Both the position numbers and the translations under genes were made by a program. This document shows, one piece after another, positions 7,807 to 17,146 of a stretch of 35,202 bases of DNA; positions within the stretch are counted from its first letter, which is position 1, and each line of letters starts with the position of its first letter. This DNA is from Gammaproteobacteria bacterium (lineage in GTDB: Bacteria > Pseudomonadota > Gammaproteobacteria > Burkholderiales > Gallionellaceae), in assembly GCA_018819205.1 (NCBI GenBank), contig JAHJQE010000034.1, forward strand, positions 1 to 35,202, given 5' to 3'. The notes beneath the pieces are model-generated. The model ran no database searches. It saw nothing but the letters and a program-made list of their open reading frames with translations, and had not been told where the DNA came from.

Positions 7807-8336
7807 CACCTTGCGACAAGTCTGCGCAATCCGGCTTCTCGCTGATCGAGTTGATGATCGGCATCGCTATTCTGGCGATCCTGGCCTCGGTTGCTGCCCC
7901 CAGCTTCCAGGTCTGGCTGCAGAACTCGCAGATCCGCAACGCCGCCGAGTCTATTGTCAACGGCCTGCAACGTGCACGCTCCGAAGCAGTGGGTCGTAAT
8001 ACCAACATGGAATTCGTCTTGATCGGCAATGATTCGTCCTGGGTGGTTCGCGTCGCAAAAGGTACAGTCATTGAACAACGCTCTAGCGGAGAAGGCTCCA
8101 GGAACGTCACAGCGACCCCCACTCCCGGCACCTCGAATACAGTCACCTACAACAGTTTCGGCAGCATTTTGGCCATCAATCCGGTGGATGGCACAGCCCC
8201 ATTCACCCGAGTTGATGTCGATTCCGCCGTACTGCCTGCAGCAGAAAGTCAGGAGTTGCGCATCACCCTCGGCGTGGGTGGCAATATCCGCATGTGCGAC
8301 CCTAATGTGTCGCCTCCCAACCCTCGCGCCTGCTAA
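7800..8336 (+). CDS. fimT: Type IV minor pilin FimT/FimU (GspH family)
   Basis: A 178-residue pseudopilin with a 12-residue leader (MLTPCDKSAQSG), cleavage before FSLIELMIGIAILAILASVAAPSF, and the family phrase NGLQRARSEAVGRN that follows the N-terminal helix in GspH/FimT proteins. The start is a GTG at 7800 inside the last codons of pilE (7-nt overlap), preceded by a G-rich run that can serve as ribosome-binding site. FimT/FimU belongs to the minor-pilin complex that primes pilus assembly and couples PilY1 to the fibre; in some bacteria FimT also binds DNA for uptake. The C-terminus carries the usual paired cysteines (MCDPN...RAC). Confidence 0.88.
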   Translation: MLTPCDKSAQSGFSLIELMIGIAILAILASVAAPSFQVWLQNSQIRNAAESIVNGLQRARSEAVGRNTNMEFVLIGNDSSWVVRVAKGTVIEQRSSGEGSRNVTATPTPGTSNTVTYNSFGSILAINPVDGTAPFTRVDVDSAVLPAAESQELRITLGVGGNIRMCDPNVSPPNPRAC

Positions 8337-8345
8337 ATAAAAGGA

Positions 8346-8810
8346 ATGACCATGAAACATCCTCTTACAAACAGCGGCCCCGCACAGCAGGGTGTCGTCA
8401 TCATCGAAGCGATGATCGCCATCCTGATCTTCTCGGTCGGCGTACTGGGTATCGTCGGCATGCAAGCCAACATGATCAAGAACACCTCGGATTCGAATTA
8501 CCGTTCGGAAGCCAGCTATATCGCCCAGCAAACGATCGGCACGATGTGGTCGGATACGTTCCCTGTGTCCAATCTTGATAATTACGTTGGAGTGGATGAC
8601 ATCTCTACCCTATTGCCCGGAGGTAAACGAAGCGTCAACAAGTTGGATGTCGTCACCGACGGTACCGGAACCATCGTCGGCGGTTCTTTTAGAGTCACGG
8701 TCGGCTGGACTGCACCAGGAGAGACTCCAGCTGCGAATGACACAACCGCCCCGTGCTTCATGACTGTGGCGCACTGCTTCTCCACTACTGCCACCATCGC
8801 CGGAGGCTAA
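8346..8810 (+). CDS. pilV: Type IV minor pilin PilV
   Basis: A 154-residue prepilin. The leader ends QQG and the mature helix begins VVIIEAMIAILIFSVGVLGIVGMQ, with Glu+5 and the IEAMIAILIFSVG phrase of PilV. Two in-frame ATGs (8346 and 8352) are possible; the first is 4 nt after an AAGGA motif, and the second (MKHPL) is better spaced from it, so the start is uncertain by two codons. The conserved SEASYIAQQTIGTMWSD segment after the helix is also PilV-like. It is a component of the minor-pilin tip complex with PilW, PilX and FimT. It begins 9 nt after fimT and ends 5 nt before pilW. Confidence 0.88.
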   Translation: MTMKHPLTNSGPAQQGVVIIEAMIAILIFSVGVLGIVGMQANMIKNTSDSNYRSEASYIAQQTIGTMWSDTFPVSNLDNYVGVDDISTLLPGGKRSVNKLDVVTDGTGTIVGGSFRVTVGWTAPGETPAANDTTAPCFMTVAHCFSTTATIAGG

Positions 8811-8815
8811 TACAG

Positions 8816-9856
8816 ATGAAACCAAGCAGCAGCTTCCTTTCCCGCCAGACAGGCTTCACTTTGGTGGAAATCATGGTTGGCCTTGCCATCGGCATGCTGG
8901 CGACCCTGATCATCATCCAGGTCATCTCGGTATTCGAGGTACAGAAACGCACCACCACCGGTACGGCCGACGCACAGACCAACGGCAGCATCGCGTTGTA
9001 TGACATCGGTCGTGAACTGCAGCTGGCTGGCTATGCACTCATGCCGACGGTGAACTCCCCTCTTGAGTGCACAACACTCACTATCAGCGGCGTCGCAGAC
9101 ACGACTGTTCCTAATCGCCTCACACCGATCACCATCACCGACGGCACCAGCGACACTCTCACGATCCGTTACGGCAACTCGCCTACTGGCGGCGTGCCGA
9201 TTCAAATCACGATGGGTACGCCGACTGCATTCGATGCGACCGTCAACGATAATTTCAACTGCCAGACCGGAGATGACGCGATCGCGATCAGTGCTGATGG
9301 CACGACCTGCAACATGACCGCCATAACGGCCTCCTCTAGCGTCACACCGACGACACTCACGCTGGCACACGCCGTCACCGGCGCTGAACTTGCCTGCCTC
9401 GGCAAATGGAACGAGGTCACTTACGCCGTCAATAACGGCAACCTCGAACGGACCGTCGCTCCCGCTGCCGCAGTGCCCCTCGTGGCCGGCATCGTCAATC
9501 TGCAGGCGCAATACGGGATCTCTGCCTCCGCCAACTCCAACGAGGTCACACAATGGGTCAATGCTACAGGTTCCCCGTGGAGTATCCCCAGCGTAACCCA
9601 GCGCAACAGCATCAAGGCGATACGCATCGCCATCGTGGCACGCAACCAGAAAATGGAGACAGATAATGTCACTGATGTATGCAGCTCCACTACTGCCGCA
9701 GCGCCAACCGGATTGTGTGCCTGGGCAGGAAGCACCTCCTCGCCCGCGCCGGCGATTGACTTGAGCAGCGATACCAACTGGAAGCGCTATCGCTACCGTG
9801 TATTCGAAACCACCATTCCCTTGCGCAACGTGATCTGGTCGAGGGGCACGCTATGA
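8816..9856 (+). CDS. pilW: Type IV minor pilin PilW
   Basis: A 346-residue prepilin, the large minor pilin of the cluster. The ATG at 8816 is chosen because GGAGG at the end of pilV precedes it and because it yields a normal leader (MKPSSSFLSRQTG) before FTLVEIMVGLAIGMLATLIIIQVI. An upstream frame from 8753 would run through pilV. Glu+5 is present. The phrase SIALYDIGRELQLAGYAL after the helix is typical of PilW, and several cysteines occur in the globular part. PilW links the other minor pilins and PilY1 at the pilus tip. Its stop overlaps the pilX start (ATGA). Confidence 0.9.
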   Translation: MKPSSSFLSRQTGFTLVEIMVGLAIGMLATLIIIQVISVFEVQKRTTTGTADAQTNGSIALYDIGRELQLAGYALMPTVNSPLECTTLTISGVADTTVPNRLTPITITDGTSDTLTIRYGNSPTGGVPIQITMGTPTAFDATVNDNFNCQTGDDAIAISADGTTCNMTAITASSSVTPTTLTLAHAVTGAELACLGKWNEVTYAVNNGNLERTVAPAAAVPLVAGIVNLQAQYGISASANSNEVTQWVNATGSPWSIPSVTQRNSIKAIRIAIVARNQKMETDNVTDVCSSTTAAAPTGLCAWAGSTSSPAPAIDLSSDTNWKRYRYRVFETTIPLRNVIWSRGTL

Positions 9857-10545
9857 GCATCATGACATCCTCACGAATCGAAATAACAGTCGCTACACGA
9901 CAACGCGGCGTCGTACTGTTCTTCGCCCTGGTCGCCCTGGTGGCGATGTCTCTGGCAGCCGTCGCGCTGATCCGCTCTGTGGACACCAGCACCATCATCG
10001 CCGGCAACCTGGCCTTCAAGCAGTCCGCCACCAATTCTGGCGATACCGGAATCGAGAAGGCTGTCACCTGGATGACAACAATACAAGTGGCAAACGCAAC
10101 CCTGAACGTTTTGAACGATCCGACTCATCGATTCAACCTGACCTGTCTTTCCGTACGCGCTGCGGCGACGCTCTCCCCTGACGATCCAGGTTGCACGACT
10201 ATCATACCCGGCTATCACTCCAGCTTGGACAACTCGCTTGACCTTACAGACGACACCACCTGGAATGATGTGAACAGCGTTCTCGTCGGCACCGATGGCA
10301 GTGGTAACACCACGCGCTACATCATCCAGCGCGTGTGCCGCAACGGCAACCAGCCGGTGCAAAGTGCAAGCTGCCTGTTTGCCGGCATTCCTGAAGTCAA
10401 GGATGGGCAACACGTCAAACCCCCCCAGGAATTCTGTAGCGGCGACGGTTGTCCGCCAGTCGGACAAACCCCGCAGAACCGCATCACCACCAGAACTACG
10501 GGACCTAGAAACACCGTCAGTTACGTGCAAGCATTCGTCTATTAG
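9853..10545 (+). CDS. pilX: Type IV pilus assembly protein PilX
   Basis: A 230-residue protein with a long basic leader (MSIMTSSRIEITVATRQRG) and a hydrophobic helix VVLFFALVALVAMSLAAVALIRSVDTS that lacks the Glu+5 of ordinary pilins. That is normal for the PilX/GspK branch, whose member sits at the tip where no subunit lies above. The following phrase IIAGNLAFKQSATNSGDTGIEKA is the PilX_N signature. Four or more cysteines in the globular part (TCLSV, GCTT, VCRNG, SCLF) suggest disulfides. It is translationally coupled to pilW through the ATGA overlap, and its TAG overlaps the ribosome-binding site of pilY1. Confidence 0.9.
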   Translation: MSIMTSSRIEITVATRQRGVVLFFALVALVAMSLAAVALIRSVDTSTIIAGNLAFKQSATNSGDTGIEKAVTWMTTIQVANATLNVLNDPTHRFNLTCLSVRAAATLSPDDPGCTTIIPGYHSSLDNSLDLTDDTTWNDVNSVLVGTDGSGNTTRYIIQRVCRNGNQPVQSASCLFAGIPEVKDGQHVKPPQEFCSGDGCPPVGQTPQNRITTRTTGPRNTVSYVQAFVY

Positions 10546-10554
10546 GAGACAACC

Positions 10555-13500
10555 GTGGAAAACCAACTGAAATACCGCAGCTTTGTCCGCCCTCTGCTGA
10601 GTCTGGCGATCAGCGCGATCATCGCGTTTCCGCAACCGTCGCTAGCGGCATCTGTCGCCCTGGCAAACGCGCCGTTGGCAACCTCCACCTCATCCGCGGT
10701 GAAGCCCAACGTGATGTTCATCCTCGACGATTCTGGCAGTATGGGCTGGGACTATCTGCCGGACTGGGCGAACGATACCGATCCAGCCAGCAGCGGCAGC
10801 TACCCGAGCGCACGCGTCAGCTATACCAGTGTCCCGGCACTATTCAGAAACAACCAATTCAACGGCATTGCCTACAATCCGGCGATCACCTACTCACCGC
10901 CAGTTCTCTACAATGCCGACGGGACATTGAACACCACCACTTATCCCAACATCGGTTCGCCATGGACCTCGGTGAAGAACGACGCCTTCGGCGTGCAAAG
11001 CACCAACAGCACCAATCTGGTGACATCCTTCCCTGATGTGGAATTCTGTACTGACAGCAATTACACCGACTGCCTGCGCAACGACAATCTGCTGCTGCCA
11101 GGAACCGTCAATAGCAAGAACTACTCGACCAAGCACACTACAACCTCAAGCAGCTCAGGCAATGTTGCGACCGGCGCCCCAGACGCCCCGACTACAGCCG
11201 CCCGCTCGTTCGGACCGTTCTATTACACGACCGTCCCAGGCGAATACTGCGACTCGGCCAACCTGACAAACTGCCAGACCACCCAGACATCGACCTTCAG
11301 CTACCCGGCCACCCTGCGCTGGTGCGACTCGTCCGCGCTGACCAATTGCCGCGCGATCAATGACAGCACCTACAAATATCCCCGCTATCCGACCCTGTAC
11401 TATTCTGCAGGGTCTCCGTTGATCCCGGCACAACCGGCGCATGGCCCGATAGACGCCGTACCTGGTGTGGCAGCTTCTGCCAGTTTCACCTTCAATTACA
11501 GCGGCACCGTGAACCCGATCGGCTTCAGCATCAAAGTCAATGGAACGGAGATGCTGACTGCGACCACGCCGAATGCCTTGCTGAGCAGCTGGCAACTGGC
11601 GAACTGGGTGCAAACCCATTACAGCCTTGCCGGCTACTTCGTTTCGGTCAACGGCAGCACCGTCACCATCACCGCCAACACGACAGGAACGGCCTACAAC
11701 ATCAATTCGCTCGTCATTACAGAAACCCCCGGCATCGTCACTGCCATTACCACCCCATCATTTGTGAGTGGCGTAGACAGTGGAACGGCGATACGACCTA
11801 CCGGCCTGATCAGTTTTGGTGGAACCACGACCTCGAGTAGCAATAGCGCCATAATTGACGACGACATTTCAGGAAAGAGCGTTTACGTTGGAGGTACCAG
11901 TGCCGAGAACAATGCAATCACCATAGGCAAAAGCAAAACTCCTTCACAGGCCGCTGCTGCGGTCGTTAGCGAGATCGGCACTGGCAACAGCATCAAGGCC
12001 TATGTGGGCGGCAATACAATTACTCCGCTTTGTGCGGCGCAGTCGAGCAACGTAGTTTGCCTGGTCGACACCACGACCTACTCCAATGGTCGAGACGTTA
12101 GGATTGGGACAACTTACAATTTCAGCGGATTGACCGTTTCCACGACAGCTACGGACGGCGGAAATAATGGAACCGGCGTCAAGGCCGTGGGCCAAATCAC
12201 TTTCGATTATGCCGGATCCCTGAATCCGACCGGATACAGCATCAAGATCAACGGCACCGAGATGTTGACGGCCACGACCCCGGGAGCGATCACATCTGCT
12301 TCAAGCATGGACAACTGGGTCGTCAGCAATTCCAGCCTTGCCAACTACGTCATCACCAACACCGGCAGCACCGTCATCATCACTGCGGCCGCCGTGGGCA
12401 CTGCTTGGAACATCAACAGCATCACGCTTGCGCAGGATACGCCGGCTTCTGCCACCACGACCACCCCAACCTATGTGGCCGGCGTCGATGAAGTCCTGGC
12501 ACAACCTGCGGCCCCCGCAACGCCAGAAATCCCTGCTGTACCTGCCGGCTATTACGGGCGCTTCATCCGGACTGACATCGTTCCGACTATTAACAGTTAT
12601 CCATATCCGGGATCGGCCACCAAGGCAAACACACGCACGGATTGCGCAGGTACCACCTGTACCTATAACGAGGAAATGACCAACTTCGCCAACTGGTGGA
12701 CGTATTACCACACCCGTCTGCAAGCGATGAAGACCTCGGTCAGCCGTGCCTTCAAATCGCTGGACAACCGCTTCCGTGTCGGCTTTTCCACCATCAGCAG
12801 CACCAATGCCACCGACGGCACGACGTTCCTCGGCAACAATACTTTCGAGCTGACGCACAAGAACAGATGGTTCACCAAACTGTTTGCAACGGACACTTCC
12901 GGCTCCACTCCGTTACGCGGCGCGCTGTCCAAGGCTGGCCGCTATTACGGAGACAAGATCTCCGGTCAGGTAGACCCGGTGCAGTATTCCTGTCAGCAAA
13001 ACTTCGCCATCCTGTCCACCGACGGATACTGGAATACGGGCGACGAATCAAGCAGCTATACAGCGCTTGGTCTGACCGGCAGCCTGGTAGGCGATCTGGA
13101 TGGCGGCACCACACCGCGCCCGATGAAACAGGGAACCACCGCTGTCTCCAATACATTGGCTGACATCGCCAAGTACTATTACGACACCGACCTGCGCACC
13201 AGCACCCTGAACAACTGCACCGGCGGAGTCAGCAGCGACTACCCGTCCGGCAACTCTGACGTGTGCACCAACAACGTTTTCACCAGTAGCACCGACAACA
13301 ACATCAAGCAGCATATGACCACGTTCACCATGGGCCTGGGCATCGATGGCACACTGAACTACACATCGGACTACCTGACTGCCACTTCCGGCGATTACTA
13401 CAACCTGAAGAACGGTCTGGGCACCCCGACGGTGAACTGGTCAGACCCGATCAACAACTCGGCCGGAGAACGCATTGACGACCTGTGGCACGCAGCAGTA

Positions 13501-15693
13501 AACGGTCAGGGCATCTATTTCAGCGCCAAGGATCCGGACCAAATCATCACCGGCTTCAATACCGCCCTGTCCTCCATCACCGCCAAACTGGGGGCCGCCG
13601 CTGCCGCCGCGACCAGTACTTTGAATCCGGTTGCGGGCAACAACTTTGCCTATGTCGCCAGCTATACCACCAATGTATGGAAGGGTAATCTGGAGTCGCG
13701 CAGCATCAACGTCGATACTGGCGTGGTCAGTGAATCCGCGACATGGTGCGTAGAGAACGTGACTGCGGCAACCTGTGCCTCGCCAGGAACCATCGTGGCG
13801 GACACCAGCGGTTCCAGCACTATCTACAACTGCGTTGTGTCCGGCGCCACCTCTACCAGTTGCACTTCGCCCGGTGTATTCGATTCAGCCACCTCGGAAT
13901 GCAAGACCGAGATCCAGAACGCCTGCACCGGCACCATGGCCAGCAAGGTGAGCACGATCACTGACACCCGCACCATCTATACCGCCAACAGCACAGGCAC
14001 TGCACTGATCCCATTCGATGCCGCCTATGCGACGGCCAACCCTACGTACTTCTCTGCCGCCCATATCAACGGGCTCAATCAGTGGGGCACGCTCACCGCC
14101 ACGCAACGGATCGCCGCCGAAGGGGTGAATCTGCTCAATTATCTGCGCGGCCAGAATGGCTATGAAGATCGTGCATCCAACCTGGTTGAAAACCGCCTGT
14201 ACCGCACCCGCGAGGCCGTACTGGGCGATGCGCTGGAATCGCAACCTGCGTTTATCGCCAATCCTGTCTTCAATTACCCCTACCTTGGCTACAGCGACTT
14301 CAAGACCGCGCAAGCGGCCCGCGCCGGCACGGTTTACATGGGCACCAACGATGGCATGATGCATGCGTTCAATGCCAGCAACGGTTCGGAACGCTGGGCT
14401 TATGTACCCAGCATGGTGATACCCAATATGTGGAAGCTGGCCAGCACCAGCTATAGCAACAACCACACCAACTACGTCAACGGCAGCCCGCTCACCACTG
14501 ACATCTGCACCGCCAATTGCAACAGTGGCAGTGCGGTGTGGAAGACCGTTTTGGTGGGCGGCCTGAATGGTGGTGGACGCGGCTACTATGCGCTGGACAT
14601 CACCAACCCGGATGCGCCCGCCTTGATGTGGGAGTTCACCCCGGCCGATGATAGTGATCTGGGTTATAGCTTTGGTGTGCCCGTCATCACCAAAAAAGAT
14701 GATGGCACCTGGGTCGTCCTGGTGACTTCCGGATATGACAACGGCACACTCAGCGCCAATCCGCTCGTCAGCAATTCGCCCACCGGCAGTGGCGTAGGCT
14801 ACCTGTACGTTCTGGATGCCGCCACCGGTTCGATCATCAGCAAGATCTCGACAGGCGCGGGCAGTGCCGCCACACCAAGCGGACTGGCCAAGATCGCCGC
14901 CTGGAATGCGGAAGGCATGGGCAACAAGGCAAGCTATGTCTACGGTGGCGATTTGCTGGGAAATCTCTGGCGTTTCGACATCAACGACACAGCCACGACT
15001 GCAACCATAGGCACAGGTAGCGTCATACTGTTTGCCTCCCTGTACTCCGATGTCGCCGGCATCAGTCCGCAGCCGATCACCACCACTCCGGTGCTGGGTC
15101 AGATCAATGACAATCGCGTCGTATATATCGGTACCGGAAAATATCTGGAGAGCAGCGACCTGACAACGACCCAGGTTCAGAGCCAGTACGCGATCATGGA
15201 CGACAACACAGGCTTGACCCTGGTCAATCCTCGAAACAGTCTGACCCCGCGCACCTTGAGCAACGACCTTGGTACCGCCACTCGTACCGGCTCATCCGAA
15301 TCGTGTACCGGCTTCACAGGTCGTGGCTGGTATGTCGATTTCCCTGACAGCAAGGAGCGCGTAAACATCGACAGCAAGCTGGTTCAAGGCACGTTACTGA
15401 CGCCCACGATCGTCCCTTCGAATACCGTTTGTTCTCCAGGCGGCTACGGCTGGCTAAACTTCTTTGACTACAAGACGGGTTGCGCTGTTGATACATCCAC
15501 CGGTCTATCCGCCGTGAAATACGACTCGACCATCGTCGGTGTGAACATTATCTATATTGGCGGAGAACCAGTAGTCTCTGTGGTCACCTCGACCAATCCG
15601 ACTCCGGAACAACCATCTACCGGCGTTCCCTTCTCACCCGACTCATCTCACTTTGCTGGAAAGCGGATGATCTGGCGCGAGTGGATCCCTTAA
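10555..15693 (+). CDS. pilY1: Type IV pilus tip adhesin/assembly factor PilY1, enlarged
   Basis: A 1712-residue secreted protein starting at a GTG preceded by AGGAGA. A signal peptide covers about residues 1-35 (hydrophobic LLSLAISAIIAF, then LAASVALA). A von Willebrand A domain opens with FILDDSGSM (MIDAS residues Asp58, Ser60, Ser62) and resumes only near residue 700, with STDGYWNTGD around 823. The C-terminal part (about 1200-1690) is the PilY1 beta-propeller, with LGDALESQPAF, VYMGTNDGMMHAFNASNGSE and LLGNLWRFDI. PilY1 opposes retraction, acts in adhesion and mechanosensing, and is carried at the tip by the minor pilins encoded upstream. At 1712 residues it is far longer than the roughly 1160 of Pseudomonas PilY1. 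The extra mass is the insertion at about 100-700, with repeated Cys-x7-Cys motifs and a duplicated module of about 100 residues. Confidence 0.95.
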   Translation: MENQLKYRSFVRPLLSLAISAIIAFPQPSLAASVALANAPLATSTSSAVKPNVMFILDDSGSMGWDYLPDWANDTDPASSGSYPSARVSYTSVPALFRNNQFNGIAYNPAITYSPPVLYNADGTLNTTTYPNIGSPWTSVKNDAFGVQSTNSTNLVTSFPDVEFCTDSNYTDCLRNDNLLLPGTVNSKNYSTKHTTTSSSSGNVATGAPDAPTTAARSFGPFYYTTVPGEYCDSANLTNCQTTQTSTFSYPATLRWCDSSALTNCRAINDSTYKYPRYPTLYYSAGSPLIPAQPAHGPIDAVPGVAASASFTFNYSGTVNPIGFSIKVNGTEMLTATTPNALLSSWQLANWVQTHYSLAGYFVSVNGSTVTITANTTGTAYNINSLVITETPGIVTAITTPSFVSGVDSGTAIRPTGLISFGGTTTSSSNSAIIDDDISGKSVYVGGTSAENNAITIGKSKTPSQAAAAVVSEIGTGNSIKAYVGGNTITPLCAAQSSNVVCLVDTTTYSNGRDVRIGTTYNFSGLTVSTTATDGGNNGTGVKAVGQITFDYAGSLNPTGYSIKINGTEMLTATTPGAITSASSMDNWVVSNSSLANYVITNTGSTVIITAAAVGTAWNINSITLAQDTPASATTTTPTYVAGVDEVLAQPAAPATPEIPAVPAGYYGRFIRTDIVPTINSYPYPGSATKANTRTDCAGTTCTYNEEMTNFANWWTYYHTRLQAMKTSVSRAFKSLDNRFRVGFSTISSTNATDGTTFLGNNTFELTHKNRWFTKLFATDTSGSTPLRGALSKAGRYYGDKISGQVDPVQYSCQQNFAILSTDGYWNTGDESSSYTALGLTGSLVGDLDGGTTPRPMKQGTTAVSNTLADIAKYYYDTDLRTSTLNNCTGGVSSDYPSGNSDVCTNNVFTSSTDNNIKQHMTTFTMGLGIDGTLNYTSDYLTATSGDYYNLKNGLGTPTVNWSDPINNSAGERIDDLWHAAVNGQGIYFSAKDPDQIITGFNTALSSITAKLGAAAAAATSTLNPVAGNNFAYVASYTTNVWKGNLESRSINVDTGVVSESATWCVENVTAATCASPGTIVADTSGSSTIYNCVVSGATSTSCTSPGVFDSATSECKTEIQNACTGTMASKVSTITDTRTIYTANSTGTALIPFDAAYATANPTYFSAAHINGLNQWGTLTATQRIAAEGVNLLNYLRGQNGYEDRASNLVENRLYRTREAVLGDALESQPAFIANPVFNYPYLGYSDFKTAQAARAGTVYMGTNDGMMHAFNASNGSERWAYVPSMVIPNMWKLASTSYSNNHTNYVNGSPLTTDICTANCNSGSAVWKTVLVGGLNGGGRGYYALDITNPDAPALMWEFTPADDSDLGYSFGVPVITKKDDGTWVVLVTSGYDNGTLSANPLVSNSPTGSGVGYLYVLDAATGSIISKISTGAGSAATPSGLAKIAAWNAEGMGNKASYVYGGDLLGNLWRFDINDTATTATIGTGSVILFASLYSDVAGISPQPITTTPVLGQINDNRVVYIGTGKYLESSDLTTTQVQSQYAIMDDNTGLTLVNPRNSLTPRTLSNDLGTATRTGSSESCTGFTGRGWYVDFPDSKERVNIDSKLVQGTLLTPTIVPSNTVCSPGGYGWLNFFDYKTGCAVDTSTGLSAVKYDSTIVGVNIIYIGGEPVVSVVTSTNPTPEQPSTGVPFSPDSSHFAGKRMIWREWIP
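11482..12495 (+). repeat. Duplicated module of about 100 residues inside pilY1
   Basis: Two copies (about 11482-11781 and 12193-12495; PilY1 residues about 310-409 and 547-647) share the order [F/I]T[F]xY[S/A]G[T/S][V/L]NP[I/T]G[F/Y]SIK[V/I]NGTEMLTATTP, then NWV, then GSTV[T/I]IT, then N[I]NS, ending in a V[S/A]GVD segment. Copies are similar in DNA but clearly diverged. They flank a different 137-residue segment (GGTTTSSSN...) that contains its own VYVGGT and AYVGGNTIT phrases. The extent shown covers both copies and the segment between. Confidence 0.85.
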
Positions 15694-15706
15694 TGAAGGC
15701 AACACC

Positions 15707-15746
15707 ATAAATACAAAAGCGGCCTGACGGCCGCTTTTGTATTTAT
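15707..15746. terminator. Bidirectional intrinsic terminator between pilY1 and ispH
   Basis: A perfect 18-bp stem (15707-15724 with 15729-15746) around the tetraloop TGAC. The core GCGGCC/GGCCGC is flanked by AAAA/TTTT and further A/T pairs, so it gives a GC stem followed by T-rich sequence in both directions. It begins 13 nt after the pilY1 stop and ends 19 nt before the ispH stop, terminating both convergent operons. Confidence 0.92.
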
Positions 15747-15765
15747 GCATAGAGAAAAATATTTC

Positions 15766-16689
15766 CTATTCCATCAGCGCCTTCGGGATCGGAAACACCA
15801 CATTCTCTTCTATCCCGTCCAGTTCCTTCACCTCACCTGCCCCCAATTGTTTGAAGCGGGCTATCACCTCGGTTACGAGCACCTCAGGTGCTGATGCACC
15901 AGCACTGATACCGACATTCTGTTTACCACGTAGCCATTCCGCCTGCACATCACTGGCGTTGTCCACCAGATAGGCAGGTACCCCAAGGTTCTGCGCGACT
16001 TCTCGCAGTCGGTTGGAATTGGAACTGTTCGGGGAGCCCACCACGATGACGAGATCACACTGTCCGGCCAGTAACTTCACGGCATCCTGGCGGTTCTGCG
16101 TGGCGTAGCAGATGTCGTCTTTCTTGGGGCCGGTGATGGACGGGAAGCGGGCCTTAAGAGCGGTGATGATCGTGCTGGCATCGTCGACAGACAATGTAGT
16201 CTGCGTCACGTAAGCCAGATTCTGCTCATCCGACACTTGCAACTTCTCCACATCCGCGGGCGATTCGACCAGATACATGCCGCCCTCAGCCTGCCCCATG
16301 GTGCCTTCCACCTCGGGGTGCCCCTTGTGTCCGATCATAACGATCTCTTTGCCCTGTCCGCGCAAGCGCGAGACTTGCAGATGGACCTTGGTCACCAGCG
16401 GACAGGTCGCATCGAACACAGTCAGGTTGCGCGCCTCGGCTTCTTGCCGAACGGATTGCGGCACACCGTGTGCACTGAAGATGAGGATGCTGCCGGGCGG
16501 GACATCCTGCAGGTCCTCGATGAAGATCGCACCCTTGGCTTTCAAGCCCTCGACCACGAACTTGTTGTGCACCACTTCGTGGCGTACATAGATAGGCGCA
16601 CCGTGCAGCGCGATGGCGCGCTCCACAATCTCGATGGCGCGGTCTACGCCTGCGCAGAAGCCGCGCGGATTAGCCAGTAGTAGTTGCAT
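15766..16689 (-). CDS. ispH: 4-hydroxy-3-methylbut-2-enyl diphosphate reductase IspH
   Basis: A 307-residue [4Fe-4S] enzyme catalysing the last step of the MEP isoprenoid pathway, converting HMBPP to IPP and DMAPP. It starts [19 protein letters not shown] with the first cluster ligand at Cys12. Other family marks are HEVVHN, FSAHGVP, DATCPLV (second Cys), [19 protein letters not shown], and ICYATQNRQ and GSPNSSNS near the third cysteine. Length fits (about 310). The ATG has AGGGAAGAG upstream and lies 20 nt inside the end of lspA, so it is probably coupled to it. It is the last gene of ribF-ileS-lspA-ispH. Confidence 0.97.
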   Translation of the reverse strand: MQLLLANPRGFCAGVDRAIEIVERAIALHGAPIYVRHEVVHNKFVVEGLKAKGAIFIEDLQDVPPGSILIFSAHGVPQSVRQEAEARNLTVFDATCPLVTKVHLQVSRLRGQGKEIVMIGHKGHPEVEGTMGQAEGGMYLVESPADVEKLQVSDEQNLAYVTQTTLSVDDASTIITALKARFPSITGPKKDDICYATQNRQDAVKLLAGQCDLVIVVGSPNSSNSNRLREVAQNLGVPAYLVDNASDVQAEWLRGKQNVGISAGASAPEVLVTEVIARFKQLGAGEVKELDGIEENVVFPIPKALME

Positions 16690-17146
16690 GTCTCTTCCCT
16701 TGAATACCGTCCCATATCAGCAATGCCGCCCCGCAGGTGATCGCCGCATCGGCCACGTTGAAGGCGGCGAAATGATAGCCCGCACCATGAAAATCCAGAA
16801 AGTCGACCACGTAGCCATAGGCGATGCGGTCGATCAGATTGCCCAAGGCTCCGCCGAGGATGAATGCCAGTGCAAAGCTGAACAGTTTCTCGGACTGATG
16901 TTTGCGCAGCAGCCACACGATCCACACCGACGCCACGATGGCGATGATGGAGAACAGCCAGCGCTGCAAACCGCCGGCATCGCTCAGGAAGCTGAACGCC
17001 GCGCCGGTGTTATGCGCCAGCACCAGATTGAAGAACGAGGTTACGGCCAGCGCTTCACCATAGACGAAGTGGCTGATGATCGCCGCCTTGCTCGTCTGGT
17101 CGAGCACGATGACGACGGCTGCCAGCAATAGCCAGCGCTTAAGCAT
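16670..17146 (-). CDS. lspA: Lipoprotein signal peptidase (signal peptidase II)
   Basis: A 158-residue inner-membrane aspartyl protease that removes the signal peptides of prolipoproteins after lipidation. Four hydrophobic segments are visible (about residues 5-24, 62-81, 87-103, 125-148). Conserved motifs are [22 protein letters not shown], and VVDF and FNVADAAI, which hold the catalytic aspartates (about Asp115 and Asp133). Substrates are encoded in this same window (BamD, the LpoB-like and COG3014-like proteins, the Kelch lipoprotein). The ATG overlaps the end of ileS by 8 nt; the C-terminal seven codons overlap ispH. In many proteobacteria a peptidyl-prolyl isomerase gene (fkpB) sits between lspA and ispH; it is absent here. 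Confidence 0.96.
   Translation of the reverse strand: MLKRWLLLAAVVIVLDQTSKAAIISHFVYGEALAVTSFFNLVLAHNTGAAFSFLSDAGGLQRWLFSIIAIVASVWIVWLLRKHQSEKLFSFALAFILGGALGNLIDRIAYGYVVDFLDFHGAGYHFAAFNVADAAITCGAALLIWDGIQGKRHATTTG

Noticed and set aside
12193-12495. Second copy of the pilY1 module as evidence of an inserted mobile element
   Set aside because: There are no terminal inverted repeats or target duplications, and the reading frame is intact. It is better explained as a domain duplication.
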